64,000 nucleotides of DNA, taken from NCBI RefSeq assembly GCF_001679325.1, contig NZ_LZMX01000026.1. One strand, written 5' to 3'. Shown one piece after another: positions 43,416-53,005 of the stretch. The notes beneath the pieces are model-generated. The model searched no databases, was not told where the DNA came from, and saw nothing but the letters and a program-made list of their open reading frames with translations. Position 1 is the stretch's first letter. Each line of letters opens with the position of its first letter. Position numbers and translations under genes: made by a program. The DNA comes from Haemophilus_D parainfluenzae_AD. Its GTDB lineage: Bacteria > Pseudomonadota > Gammaproteobacteria > Enterobacterales > Pasteurellaceae.

Positions 43416-45689
43416 TTAAGGCAATTCAGGGAAAAGCATCTTAATCACATTCATTGTCAATCGTCGAGATTGCCCACTAAATGGGAAAATATGCATCATC
43501 ATCATAGGGTTAAAGTTTGCTTCAATCACACCCCACGAACGTAAACTCGGTTCTGCCGGCTGTTTCAAATCAGGAATAATTAAATCTACACCACAAACTG
43601 CCGCCCCCATTGCCTTGCTAATCCCTACCGCAATTTCTTTGTAACTGGCATGCATTTCATCCGTCATATCAATAGAATCACCGCCTGTGCTAATATTGGA
43701 ATTCGCACGTAATTGGACAAGTTGATCTTTCGCTGGAATAGAATCCACAGTTAAGCCTTGTTCCTTAAGCTGCAACTGCTCAATATCTCCTAATGCAATT
43801 TTTTTCAATGGTGTACGACTGCCATCACCCCGTAAAGGATGATCATTTTTTACGGCGACTAATTCAGCAACGGTATGTACTCCATCTCCAATTACATTTG
43901 CCGGAACGCGTAATAAGACTGCTAACGTTTGATCTCCCAACACAAAGAAACGATATTCGGTACCAAGTAGATAATCTTCAACCATGATCTCTTTATCTTC
44001 ACGGAAAGCAATTTCTACTGCTTTTGCAAAATCATCTCGATCCGTTACACCTTGCTGGAAAATACTGATCCCTAAACCAAAATTCGTTGACTTTGGCTTA
44101 ATCACGATAGCTCGATTCTCAAAAAGTGGGAAATTTTCGACCGCACTTTTCACATCGGTAAACTCGATGCTTTGCGGTACGTTAAAGCCTGCTTTTGCTA
44201 ACACTTTCTTCGTCACCACTTTATTTTCCATGATGAGTGGGGAAATATAGCTATCGTGAGAAGTCATATTACCATTTTTCACATACTCCAAATGTTCGCC
44301 AAATTGAAGACTAATAAATTGATCGCGTTCATCTAAAATCTCTATGTTTAATCCTTTTTGAATTGCATCAAACAATAACGCCTGTGTGGATAGTTCCATA
44401 TTATCAAACGCACTTAAGGCATAAAAACGTTCAAAGGCTTTGGCTTTATTGGATTGCGCGATATCCGCCCCTAATTGTTGGTAACTGCCGACCTGTTCAA
44501 TTGCCGCAACCACTTTTGCACAAAGCGTTTGGCTTGGATTTGCAAATTGTCCTAATTTGTCTTTAACAATCGTTTTAATCTCATCACTTACATTGAGTTG
44601 CTCAAGCATTTTGAGCATTTCAAGGAGGACTAATTCCCCTTCTACCGCATAAACACTTTGCTGTCTTGGGTCTTCCCATGCTACCTCTGCAAGACGTGCT
44701 TTACCTAATTCTACGCCCTCTTGATCAGCCGTATCTTCAAGCCATGCCATTAACAAAATAAAATAATGAATGAATTTCGCATCATCAAGCTCTATTCCGT
44801 AAGGTGCAAACGGATTGAGATCAAACAAACGGAATTCTAAATATTGAATTCCTTTTTCAAGTAAATCTCGTGCTTTTTTAGCACCACGCAAGCGTACACT
44901 TGAGTAAAATTCTTTTTCCGCAATCAAATCACCCGATTTCACCCAGTGTTCTAAGGTCTCAACATACTCTTGCAAACTGTCATAAGAGACGTGGATCTTC
45001 GGATCATTCACATAACCATATTTCCCTGAACGTAAACTCCGCACATATTGATGCGGTTTAAGGGGTGAATTGCCTCTGAAATATTTTTCCTCTACCGTTG
45101 GTGTCGCAGAAAACAGATAAAGCAAAATCCATTGATAACGTAAGAAGTTCTTCGCTATTTTTAGGTAAAAATCATTTTGAAAATCAACCGCACTTTGTGT
45201 TTCATTTTGTGCATGAAATAAGGCTTCAATAAATTTAGGGTCAATTTGAAAATTGTAATGAATACCACTGACCATTTGCTTATATTTACCGTAAGACTGG
45301 ACTAAATGCTCACGATAAGCCACATCTTCATGATTATCTAATTGTGCGACCTTAATGTGCTCCTCTGGCGGTAACCCCGCAGGCATACTGAAAGGAAAAA
45401 TAAATTCATTCTCCGGTAAAGTTCGCAAAGTTACTTCATGAATAGCAGAAAGCCAACGCAATGTATCCTCTAATTTTTTCATCGGAGGAGTCACCAATTC
45501 CAACTGACTTTCTGCAAAATCTGTTTGAATGTAAGGGTGGAAACGACGATTACCAAAGGCTTTGGGGTGCGATGATGTCACTATTGAACCATCCGAATGC
45601 ACCCGTTGACTTTCCTTTTCAATCCCAAAAGTGCCTTGCTGGAATAAGAGTTCTAGATGATGTTGTTTAATGATTTGCTGAATGTTCAT
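43416..45689 (-). CDS. gshF: Bifunctional glutamate-cysteine ligase/glutathione synthetase
   Basis: Makes glutathione in one polypeptide of about 757 residues. The N-terminal half is a gamma-glutamylcysteine ligase (FGIEKESQRV, PHQYVRSLRSGKYGY, EFRLFDLNPFAPYG); the C-terminal half is an ATP-grasp domain (VIKPKSTNFGLGISIF, EDYLLGTEYRFFVLG, GVDLIIPD, EANFNPMMMMHIFPFSG). The fused form is known in Pasteurellaceae and some Firmicutes and probably spread by transfer. Of two near ATGs, 45689 has the better spacing from AGGA than 45695. Two USS cores lie inside (about 44140 and 45189). Confidence 0.95.
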   Translation of the reverse strand: MNIQQIIKQHHLELLFQQGTFGIEKESQRVHSDGSIVTSSHPKAFGNRRFHPYIQTDFAESQLELVTPPMKKLEDTLRWLSAIHEVTLRTLPENEFIFPFSMPAGLPPEEHIKVAQLDNHEDVAYREHLVQSYGKYKQMVSGIHYNFQIDPKFIEALFHAQNETQSAVDFQNDFYLKIAKNFLRYQWILLYLFSATPTVEEKYFRGNSPLKPHQYVRSLRSGKYGYVNDPKIHVSYDSLQEYVETLEHWVKSGDLIAEKEFYSSVRLRGAKKARDLLEKGIQYLEFRLFDLNPFAPYGIELDDAKFIHYFILLMAWLEDTADQEGVELGKARLAEVAWEDPRQQSVYAVEGELVLLEMLKMLEQLNVSDEIKTIVKDKLGQFANPSQTLCAKVVAAIEQVGSYQQLGADIAQSNKAKAFERFYALSAFDNMELSTQALLFDAIQKGLNIEILDERDQFISLQFGEHLEYVKNGNMTSHDSYISPLIMENKVVTKKVLAKAGFNVPQSIEFTDVKSAVENFPLFENRAIVIKPKSTNFGLGISIFQQGVTDRDDFAKAVEIAFREDKEIMVEDYLLGTEYRFFVLGDQTLAVLLRVPANVIGDGVHTVAELVAVKNDHPLRGDGSRTPLKKIALGDIEQLQLKEQGLTVDSIPAKDQLVQLRANSNISTGGDSIDMTDEMHASYKEIAVGISKAMGAAVCGVDLIIPDLKQPAEPSLRSWGVIEANFNPMMMMHIFPFSGQSRRLTMNVIKMLFPELP

Positions 45690-45797
45690 ATCCATTCCTA
45701 CTCAAGATGTTTGCTCTACATTATGTAAAAAGATTAATAAGTAACAAAGTAAGAAAATAGCATGAAATATAAAATTTTGATATAAATAAAAATATTT

Positions 45798-45816
45798 GAT
45801 AATTATTTGCATTATC
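45798..45816. promoter_or_regulatory. Fur box upstream of hitA
   Basis: GATAATTATTTGCATTATC agrees with the 19-base Fur consensus GATAATGATAATCATTATC at 15 positions, with both outer halves intact. It overlaps the -35 of the hitA promoter, the position expected for iron-dependent repression. Confidence 0.88.
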
Positions 45817-45836
45817 TGTTTTAAGTATATTAGAAT
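45807..45836 (+). promoter_or_regulatory. hitA promoter
   Basis: TTGCAT (45807-45812), an 18-base spacer and TAGAAT (45831-45836) form a reasonable sigma-70 promoter, 67 bases before the ATG and overlapped by the Fur box. Confidence 0.6.
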
Positions 45837-45902
45837 GGGACAATTCTTGTTTTCAGAGAATTAGCTATATTCCCCTTCCCCCGATAATATAAAGGAGTTT
45901 TT

Positions 45903-46901
45903 ATGAAAATTAAACATTTTCAAATTGCCGCCCTTACTGGCTTAATGGCATTTGCAGGCTTCGCTTCTGCAGATATTACTGTTTACAATGGACAGCACAA
46001 AGAAGGTTCTCAAGCTGTTGCTGATGCATTTACAAAAGCAACGGGCATTAAAGTGACCTTAAACAGTGCTAAAAGTGATCAACTTGCAGGTCAATTAAAA
46101 GAAGAGGGCGATAAAACCCCTGCTGACGTATTCTTTTCTGAACAAACTGCACCTTTCGCTGCCCTGTCTGATGCGGGCTTATTAGAACCGCTTTCTGCAG
46201 ATACTATTAAACAAACTGCACACAAGGGCGTTCCTGTTGCACCGAAAAAAGACTGGGTCGCATTAAGCGGTCGTTCTCGTGTTGTGGTTTACGATCACAC
46301 TAAATTATCTGAAAAAGACATGGAAAAATCCGTGTTAGATTATGCAACACCAAAATGGAAAGATAAAATTGGTTACGTTCCAACTTCAGGCGCATTCTTA
46401 GAGCAAGTTGTTGCGATTACCAAATTAAAAGGTAAAGATGCCGCTCTTAAATGGTTAAAAGGCTTAAAAGAAAACGGCAAACTTTATGCGAAAAACAGTG
46501 TTGCCCTTCAAGCGGTTGAAAATGGTGAAGTACCAGCAGCGTTAATTAACAACTATTACTGGTATACTCTGGCAAAAGAAAAAGGTGCTGAAAACCTCAA
46601 AACACGTCTTTATTTTATTCGTCATCAAGATCCTGGTGCATTAGTGACTTATTCTGGTGCTGCTGTATTAAAAGGGTCTAAAAATAAAGAAGAAGCGAAA
46701 AAATTCGTTGATTTCTTAGCAAGTAAAGAAGGACAACAAGCGTTTGTTTCAGTACGTGCAGAATACCCACTTCGTACCGATGTGGTTTCTCCATTTAACA
46801 TGGAACCTTATGCAAAATTAGAAGCGCCTGTTGTTTCAGCAACCACTTCTGAAGACAAAGACAACGCAAACAAACTTATTGAAGAAGCTGGTTTGAAATA
46901 A
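45903..46901 (+). CDS. hitA: Ferric iron-binding periplasmic protein HitA (FbpA)
   Basis: Carries Fe(3+) across the periplasm. 332 residues with a Sec signal peptide cut after FASA. Counting from the mature Asp1, all iron ligands known from H. influenzae FbpA are in place: His9 (NGQHKEG), Glu57 (FFSEQT), Tyr195 and Tyr196 (NNYYWY). This contrasts with the AfuA-like proteins elsewhere in the window, which lack them. A Fur box lies upstream and AAAGGAG 6 bases before the ATG. First gene of hitABC. Confidence 0.97.
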   Translation: MKIKHFQIAALTGLMAFAGFASADITVYNGQHKEGSQAVADAFTKATGIKVTLNSAKSDQLAGQLKEEGDKTPADVFFSEQTAPFAALSDAGLLEPLSADTIKQTAHKGVPVAPKKDWVALSGRSRVVVYDHTKLSEKDMEKSVLDYATPKWKDKIGYVPTSGAFLEQVVAITKLKGKDAALKWLKGLKENGKLYAKNSVALQAVENGEVPAALINNYYWYTLAKEKGAENLKTRLYFIRHQDPGALVTYSGAAVLKGSKNKEEAKKFVDFLASKEGQQAFVSVRAEYPLRTDVVSPFNMEPYAKLEAPVVSATTSEDKDNANKLIEEAGLK

Positions 46902-46923
46902 GTTTAATTTACTATGCAATATA

Positions 46924-46946
46924 GGGCGTGTAATACACGCCCTTCT
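46924..46946 (+). terminator. Intercistronic hairpin between hitA and hitB
   Basis: GGGCGTGT and ACACGCCC are perfect 8-base arms around AAT, followed by TTCTGTTATTT. It should reduce read-through so that the binding protein exceeds the permease. Confidence 0.75.
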
Positions 46947-46989
46947 GTTATTTACTCGACTTACTCTATACTTTTTAAAGGATTTTTCT

Positions 46990-48510
46990 GTGTCTAATCG
47001 CCCACCTCGCTGGCTTATAGCCTTAATCGTGCTGATTAGTTTGCCATTATTACTCCCTTTTTTATATGTTATTGAGCGTGCTGCAGATGTCGGATTGGCT
47101 CGCAGCATTGAATTACTTTGGCGCCCAAGAATGTGGGAATTGCTCAGTAACACCCTACTTTTAATGGTATTTGTTACACTTTTTGCCATTATTCTCGGCA
47201 CACTATGTGCATTTTTATTAGAACGTTATCGCTTTTGGGGAAAAGGCTTTTTCCAAGTAGCCATGACGCTCCCTCTTTGTATTCCGGCTTTTGTCAGTTG
47301 TTTTACGTGGATCAGTCTCACCTTCAGAGTGGAAGGCTTCTGGGGAACCATCGGCATTATGACGCTGAGTTCTTTCCCGCTTGCTTATCTCCCTGTCGCG
47401 GCGACCTTAAAAAGACTCGACCGCTCTTTAGAAGAAGTGAGCCTTTCACTGGCGAAAAGCCATGCTTACACATTTTGGCATGCGATTTTTCCGCAACTCA
47501 AACCCGCCATTGGTAGTAGCGTATTATTAATTGCGCTTCATATGTTGGTAGACTTTGGTGCGGTTTCTATTTTAAATTATCAAACCTTCACTACAGCAAT
47601 TTTCCAAGAATATGAAATGGCCTTTAATAACAACACTGCCGCCTTACTCTCTGGCGTGTTAATGGTCATTTGTATCCTTGTGGTGATGGGTGAAATTCGT
47701 TTTAGAGGCACACAAACGCTCTATCAAAGCGGCAAAGGTGTAATACGTCCGTATCCGTTGAAAACGCTCTCAGCAGGAAAACAAATTTTAGCCGTGAGCT
47801 TTTTCACGACCATTTTTATGCTCAGTATTGGTGTGCCGATTACTATGCTGATTTATTGGCTAACCGTGGGAAGTTCCATTGAAAATGCGGTCGATTTTGG
47901 GGAATTTTTTACCGCCTTCACAAATTCACTGACTATATCAACACTGGGGGCAACACTTACCGTTATTTGTGCACTACCATTGGTATGGGCCGCGGTACGC
48001 TATCGCAGTAAATTGACGATTTGGCTTGATCGAATCCCTTATCTACTTCACGCTGTGCCAGGGCTTGTTATCGCATTATCGTTGGTTTTCTTTACCATCA
48101 ACTATGCGTATTCGCTTTATCAAACCTTTGCCATGGTTGTCGTCGCCTACTTTATGCTTTATCTTCCAATGGCGCAAACGACCTTGCGTAGCTCGCTTGA
48201 ACAAATGTCTAGTAACATTGAAAAGGTAGGACAAAGCTTAGGTCGCAGTAACTTTTATATTTTCCGTACCTTAGTCATTCCGGCCATGTTACCAGGGATT
48301 GCCGCTGCGTTTGCTTTAGTGTTCTTAAACTTAATGAAAGAGCTCACTGCAACCCTATTGCTGACACCAAATGACATTAAAACACTTTCAACCGCGGTGT
48401 GGGAATATACCTCTGATGCACAATATGCGGCAGCAACGCCTTATGCCATTATGTTAGTGCTATTTTCAGGCATTCCTGTATTTTTACTGAAACGATACGG
48501 TTTTAAATAA
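46990..48510 (+). CDS. hitB: Ferric iron ABC transporter permease HitB (FbpB)
   Basis: A 506-residue inner-membrane protein with two fused permease domains of about six helices each and two EAA loops (LEEVSLSLAKSHAYTFWHAI and IEKVGQSLGRSNFYIFRTLV). It starts with GTG at 46990, after AAAGG. It moves iron delivered by HitA, powered by HitC. Unlike AfuB it has no extra N-terminal helices. Confidence 0.95.
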   Translation: MSNRPPRWLIALIVLISLPLLLPFLYVIERAADVGLARSIELLWRPRMWELLSNTLLLMVFVTLFAIILGTLCAFLLERYRFWGKGFFQVAMTLPLCIPAFVSCFTWISLTFRVEGFWGTIGIMTLSSFPLAYLPVAATLKRLDRSLEEVSLSLAKSHAYTFWHAIFPQLKPAIGSSVLLIALHMLVDFGAVSILNYQTFTTAIFQEYEMAFNNNTAALLSGVLMVICILVVMGEIRFRGTQTLYQSGKGVIRPYPLKTLSAGKQILAVSFFTTIFMLSIGVPITMLIYWLTVGSSIENAVDFGEFFTAFTNSLTISTLGATLTVICALPLVWAAVRYRSKLTIWLDRIPYLLHAVPGLVIALSLVFFTINYAYSLYQTFAMVVVAYFMLYLPMAQTTLRSSLEQMSSNIEKVGQSLGRSNFYIFRTLVIPAMLPGIAAAFALVFLNLMKELTATLLLTPNDIKTLSTAVWEYTSDAQYAAATPYAIMLVLFSGIPVFLLKRYGFK

Positions 48511-48523
48511 CGAGAAGATAAAA

Positions 48524-49576
48524 ATGACAACATTACTCGACATTAAAAATTTGAATAAATCCTTTAATGGGCACCAGGTTCTACACAATATCTCTCTGCA
48601 ATTAGAGAAAGGTGAAATTCTGTTTCTTCTCGGTGCATCCGGTTGTGGAAAAACCACCTTATTGCGTAGTATTGCTGGTTTTGAACAACCTACAAGCGGT
48701 GAGATTTGGTTAAAGAATCAACCTATTTTTAACGACAATATCAATGTGCCAACTCAGCAACGCAAATTAGGCTATGTGGTACAAGAAGGCGTGTTATTCC
48801 CTCATTTAAATGTTTACCACAACATTGCTTATGGCTTAGGCGATGGTAAAGGAAAAACCGAAGAGGAAAAACAACGCATACAGGAAGTGATGAAACTAAC
48901 TGGTATTAGCAGCTTAGCTGATCGTTTTCCCCATCAACTTTCAGGCGGGCAACAACAGCGTGTTGCACTTGCTCGAGCTCTCGCACCAAACCCAGAACTC
49001 ATCCTGTTTGATGAGCCATTCAGTGCATTAGATGAGCATCTAAGAAATCAAATTCGTTACGATATGTTACAGGTATTAAGAGAAAGTGATTCATCCGCCA
49101 TATTTGTGACTCATGATCGTGATGAAGCACTCTGTTATTCAGACAAAATTGCTGTGATTCAAGAAGGAAGAATCCTCCAAATTGCGACACCTAAAACACT
49201 GTATTGGTCACCGCAGCATTTATCCATCGCAACATTTATCGGAGAAAGTATTATTTTCCCTGCAACGTTAAAAAATGATGCCATCGCGATCTGTCAATTA
49301 GGTGAGGTTGCTGTAGAAAATAAAGGAAATGGTCATACGCAAGGGAAGGTTTTATTCCGCCCTGAGCAATTCTCTCTTGCAAAAAAAATCCAAGATCCGA
49401 CAGCGTCTTTTAAAGGTGAGATTAAACGGATTGAATCGAGAGGACGCGCCATTAATCTTTGTATTGATGTTGGCGGTTATGAATTTAATCTTAATGAAGA
49501 TCTCATTAATCATTACCAAATTGGAGAACACGTCACACTGTATTTATACGGGAAAGGGGTTTTCTATCATCACTAA
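48524..49576 (+). CDS. hitC: Ferric iron ABC transporter ATP-binding protein HitC (FbpC)
   Basis: A 350-residue ATPase: Walker A GASGCGKTT, signature LSGGQQQRVALARAL, Walker B LILFDEPFSALDEHL, switch VTHDRDEA, and a C-terminal TOBE-like regulatory domain (VLFRPEQFSL). Thirteen bases after hitB, with GAGAAG upstream of the ATG. No USS core lies in the hitABC genes. Confidence 0.95.
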   Translation: MTTLLDIKNLNKSFNGHQVLHNISLQLEKGEILFLLGASGCGKTTLLRSIAGFEQPTSGEIWLKNQPIFNDNINVPTQQRKLGYVVQEGVLFPHLNVYHNIAYGLGDGKGKTEEEKQRIQEVMKLTGISSLADRFPHQLSGGQQQRVALARALAPNPELILFDEPFSALDEHLRNQIRYDMLQVLRESDSSAIFVTHDRDEALCYSDKIAVIQEGRILQIATPKTLYWSPQHLSIATFIGESIIFPATLKNDAIAICQLGEVAVENKGNGHTQGKVLFRPEQFSLAKKIQDPTASFKGEIKRIESRGRAINLCIDVGGYEFNLNEDLINHYQIGEHVTLYLYGKGVFYHH

Positions 49577-49608
49577 AAAAGGCGGAACACATTGTTCCGC
49601 CCTTTTTA
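49574..49608. terminator. Terminator after hitC
   Basis: AAAAAGGCGGAACA and TGTTCCGCCCTTTTT form a strong stem with T-rich and A-rich flanks; it can also serve terC, which converges on it. Confidence 0.88.
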
Positions 49609-49613
49609 TATAA

Positions 49614-50333
49614 TTAATGTCCTAGTGCTTTTCGCATCTTAATGTTGAGCATTTCCACCACTGCAGAGAAGCCCATCGCAAAGTAAATGTAGCCTTTCGG
49701 AATATGAATATCTAAGCTTTCCGCAATTAAACTTATGCCCACTAAAATTAAGAAGGCTAAGGCTAAAATCTTCAATGTTGGATGAGTATCTACAAAATCA
49801 CCAATTGGTTTCGCCGCAAACATCATGACACCAACCGCAAGCATAATCGCTAAAATCATCACTGGAAGATGGTTTGCCATACCTACTGCCGTAATCACGG
49901 AGTCTAAAGAAAACACAATATCTAAAACAGCAATTTGGATTAACACGCCCAAGTAACTGACTTTCTTCTTGTTCGTTTCTTCTTCATGATGTGATTCAGG
50001 ATGCATCGCTTCTTTGATTTCACCTATACTTTTTACAATCAGGAATAAGCCCCCAAGGAATAAAATCAAATCACGGCCTGAAATTTCCTGACCGACTAAA
50101 GTAAATAACGGCTCCGTTAATTTCATCATCCAAGAAAGTGAAACAAGAAGTAAAATACGAGTAATCATCGCTAACCCAAGAGCGATAATACGACCAGATT
50201 GGCGTTGATTTGCGGGTAAACGTCCCACTAAAATACTAATAAAAATAATGTTATCGATACCCAAAACGATTTCAAGTGCGGTCAAAGTAAGCAATGAAAT
50301 CCATGCTTCAGGATCAACAAGCCATTCAAACAT
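49614..50333 (-). CDS. TerC family membrane protein
   Basis: A 239-residue protein with about seven helices of the TerC/YgdQ family. Paired acidic motifs in helices are present: LEIVLGIDNIIFISIL and LDIVFSLDSVITAVG, thought to bind metal ions; the family has been linked to manganese efflux and metal supply to exported enzymes. A His/Glu-rich loop (HPESHHEEE) sits mid-protein. It lies between hitC and uvrC and is probably monocistronic. A USS core (near 50275) lies close to its start. Substrate not established. Confidence 0.85.
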   Translation of the reverse strand: MFEWLVDPEAWISLLTLTALEIVLGIDNIIFISILVGRLPANQRQSGRIIALGLAMITRILLLVSLSWMMKLTEPLFTLVGQEISGRDLILFLGGLFLIVKSIGEIKEAMHPESHHEEETNKKKVSYLGVLIQIAVLDIVFSLDSVITAVGMANHLPVMILAIMLAVGVMMFAAKPIGDFVDTHPTLKILALAFLILVGISLIAESLDIHIPKGYIYFAMGFSAVVEMLNIKMRKALGH

Positions 50334-50401
50334 AATATGTTCCTATATAAAATCCGAAAGGTTGAATCATAGACAGTTCGCGTAGAAAATCAAGATTTTT
50401 C

Positions 50402-52228
50402 CTAACTTTTTAAGGTCTCGAAAATCTTTTCTGCTAAGGCTTTAGAAATACCGGGTACTGAGGCGATTTCATCCAACGTAGCATTTTTCACACCTTGTAA
50501 TCCACCTAAATATTTCAATAAGGCTTGGCGTCGTTTAGCGCCCACCCCTTCAATGGTTTCCAATCCACTTTGGGTAAAGGCTTTTTGGCGTTTTTGACGA
50601 TGGCCGCTAATTGCATGATTATGGCTTTCATCTCGAATATGTTGGATTAAATGCAGTGCAAGGCTATCATCCGGCAAGTGAATCTCACGATCTTGTTTGC
50701 TGATAATCAACACCTCTTGTCCTGCTCGACGATCCACACCTTTTGCTACACCAATTAAGTGCGGTCGATTTTTATCCCATTTTACGTTGAGGTGATGAAA
50801 AACCTCTAAGGCACGATTAAGCTGCCCTTTACCACCATCAATAAAAATAATATCGGGGATTTTATCTTCATCAAGATCGCGATCGTAACGTTTCTTTAAG
50901 GCTTGCTCCATCGCTGCATAGTCATCACCACCCGTAATACCTTCAATATTAAAACGGCGATAATCTGATTTCAGTGGACCTTCTTGGTTAAATACCACGC
51001 AAGATGCAACCGTTTGATTACCCATCGTATGACTAATATCAAAACATTCCATACGTTTAATTTCAGGCATATCGAGTAATTCACAAAGTGCTTGATAACG
51101 TTCGTGCATTCGAGAAGATTGTTTAAGTTGAGTCGCTAAAGCCACTTTAGCATTAATCTGTGCTAGTTGTAGATATTTACCTTTATCGCCTTTAGCGGAT
51201 TCTTGTATCACCACTTTTCGACCGGCTTGTTCAGTTAATAAGGCCTCAAGTTCCGCTTTTTCATCTAGTTTATGATCCACAATAATACTATTCGGGATAC
51301 TTCTGCCCTGATGACCTTGCAAATAAAACTGCCCAACAAATGTTGCGGTTAATTCAGATAAATCAGTGTTAGCGGGTACTTTAGGAAAATAACTGCGATT
51401 GCCTAATACTTTACCTTGACGAATAAACATCACTTGAACACAAGCTAAACCGTGCTGATACGCAATAGACATAATATCCATGTCGTCCAAACGCTCATTG
51501 GATACGAATTGTTTTTCGATGACTGCACGAACCACTTGAATTTGATCACGATAACGTGCCGCACCTTCAAAATCTAAGTCTCGGCTCGCCTGTTCCATTT
51601 TGCCGATGAGGTAATCTAATACTTGCTGATCTTTCCCTTGCAAAAATAATCGAGCTAATTCAACTTGTTGGTTATATTCCTCATCAGTCACATAACCTGG
51701 CACACAAGGTGCACAACAACGCCCGATTTGATATTGCAAACAAGGGCGGGAACGATTGTTATAAACCGAATTTTCACATTGACGAACAGGGAATAATTTT
51801 TGCATTAACGACAAGGTTTCACGCACTGCACCTGCATGAGGATAAGGCCCGAAATACTCACCTGCAATTTTTTTCGTTCCGCGATAAGAAGTAATACGAG
51901 GATGACGTTCTTTCGTCAATAAAATAAAAGGATAGGATTTATCATCTCGCAATAATACGTTATAACGAGGTTGATAAAGCTTAATGAAATTATGCTCAAG
52001 CAATAACGCTTCTGTTTCAGAAGAAGTAATCGTCGTATCAATATGATGAATTGACGACACCAAGGCTTCTGTTTTTTTGCTGCTTAAGTTTTTGCGGAAA
52101 TAGCTGGAAAGTCGCTTTTTGAGATCTTTCGCTTTGCCCACATAAATAACCTGATCTTTATCGTCATACATACGATAAACACCAGGTTCATGAGAAACGT
52201 CAGAGAGAAACTTCTTGGAATCAAACAT
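50402..52228 (-). CDS. uvrC: Excinuclease ABC subunit C
   Basis: Makes both incisions in nucleotide-excision repair. 608 residues: N-terminal GIY-YIG nuclease (GVYRMYDDKDQVIYVGKAKDLKKR, about 16-40), a cysteine cluster (CLQYQIGRCCAPC), UVR domain (near 200-235), the RNase-H-like C-terminal nuclease (FDISHTMG, IFIDGGKGQLN) and a helix-hairpin-helix pair at the end (ETIEGVGAKRRQALLKYLG, ASVPGISKALAEKI). It follows kdsB by 9 bases, so it is probably the last gene of an operon with the lipid A genes. A USS core lies near 50757. Confidence 0.97.
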   Translation of the reverse strand: MFDSKKFLSDVSHEPGVYRMYDDKDQVIYVGKAKDLKKRLSSYFRKNLSSKKTEALVSSIHHIDTTITSSETEALLLEHNFIKLYQPRYNVLLRDDKSYPFILLTKERHPRITSYRGTKKIAGEYFGPYPHAGAVRETLSLMQKLFPVRQCENSVYNNRSRPCLQYQIGRCCAPCVPGYVTDEEYNQQVELARLFLQGKDQQVLDYLIGKMEQASRDLDFEGAARYRDQIQVVRAVIEKQFVSNERLDDMDIMSIAYQHGLACVQVMFIRQGKVLGNRSYFPKVPANTDLSELTATFVGQFYLQGHQGRSIPNSIIVDHKLDEKAELEALLTEQAGRKVVIQESAKGDKGKYLQLAQINAKVALATQLKQSSRMHERYQALCELLDMPEIKRMECFDISHTMGNQTVASCVVFNQEGPLKSDYRRFNIEGITGGDDYAAMEQALKKRYDRDLDEDKIPDIIFIDGGKGQLNRALEVFHHLNVKWDKNRPHLIGVAKGVDRRAGQEVLIISKQDREIHLPDDSLALHLIQHIRDESHNHAISGHRQKRQKAFTQSGLETIEGVGAKRRQALLKYLGGLQGVKNATLDEIASVPGISKALAEKIFETLKS

Positions 52229-52237
52229 CAGTAAAAA

Positions 52238-52996
52238 CTACGCCAAAATTGACCGCACTTTTTCTAAATCTTCTGCTGTATCCACACCAACAGCAGGCAC
52301 TTCTTTTGCTAACTCTACGTGAATACGCTCACCGTACCACAATACACGGAGTTGCTCTAACTTCTCTAAGTTTTCTAATTGTGTTGGTACCCATTGCACA
52401 TATTGTTTAATAAAGCCCGCACGGTAAGCATAAATACCGATATGACGAAGATACGCATTAGCCAGTTGTGCTTTTGAAGTGTCTTCTAATTGCATAAATT
52501 GATCACGATCGTAAGGAATCACTGAACGAGAGAAATATAAAACGTAGCCATCTTTATCTGTGACGACTTTCACGGCATTTGGATTAAATAACTCTTCCGC
52601 TTCATGAATTTTTACCGCAAGTGTCGCCATATTCACATTAAATTTCGCTAAATTTTCTGCTACTTGACTCACAATAACGGGGGGGATTAACGGTTCATCC
52701 CCTTGGATGTTTACAATAATTTCATCATCAGCAATTCCGAGTTTACTCACGACTTCTGCTAAACGTTCCGTACCAGAATTATGCGCTTCTGATGTCATGC
52801 AAACTTCTGCCCCAAAAGCTTTTGCTGCTTTTTCAACTTGTTCGTTATCTGTGGCAATAATTACTCGACTCGCCCCTGATTGCTGAGCCTTTTCAAAAAC
52901 ATGTTGAATCATGGGGTTACCGGCAATATCGGCTAGAGGTTTACCCGGTAAGCGGCTCGATGCAAAACGAGCAGGGATAATAACTGTAAATGACAT
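52238..52996 (-). CDS. kdsB: CMP-Kdo synthetase
   Basis: Activates Kdo with CTP for lipooligosaccharide inner-core synthesis. 252 residues from the ATG at 52996. N-terminal VIIPARFASSRLPGKPL is the nucleotide-binding signature; NIQGDEPLIPP and HIGIYAYR are also typical. AAGGA stands 6 bases before this ATG and directly abuts an earlier one (53002). A USS core lies near the 3' end (about 52252). It sits between the Trm112-like gene and uvrC. Confidence 0.96.
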   Translation of the reverse strand: MSFTVIIPARFASSRLPGKPLADIAGNPMIQHVFEKAQQSGASRVIIATDNEQVEKAAKAFGAEVCMTSEAHNSGTERLAEVVSKLGIADDEIIVNIQGDEPLIPPVIVSQVAENLAKFNVNMATLAVKIHEAEELFNPNAVKVVTDKDGYVLYFSRSVIPYDRDQFMQLEDTSKAQLANAYLRHIGIYAYRAGFIKQYVQWVPTQLENLEKLEQLRVLWYGERIHVELAKEVPAVGVDTAEDLEKVRSILA

Positions 52997-53005
52997 AATC
53001 ATTCC

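Noticed and set aside
50334..50401. Manganese (yybP-ykoY type) riboswitch ahead of the TerC-family gene
   Set aside because: Only 68 bases separate it from uvrC and no riboswitch-like paired core was visible.
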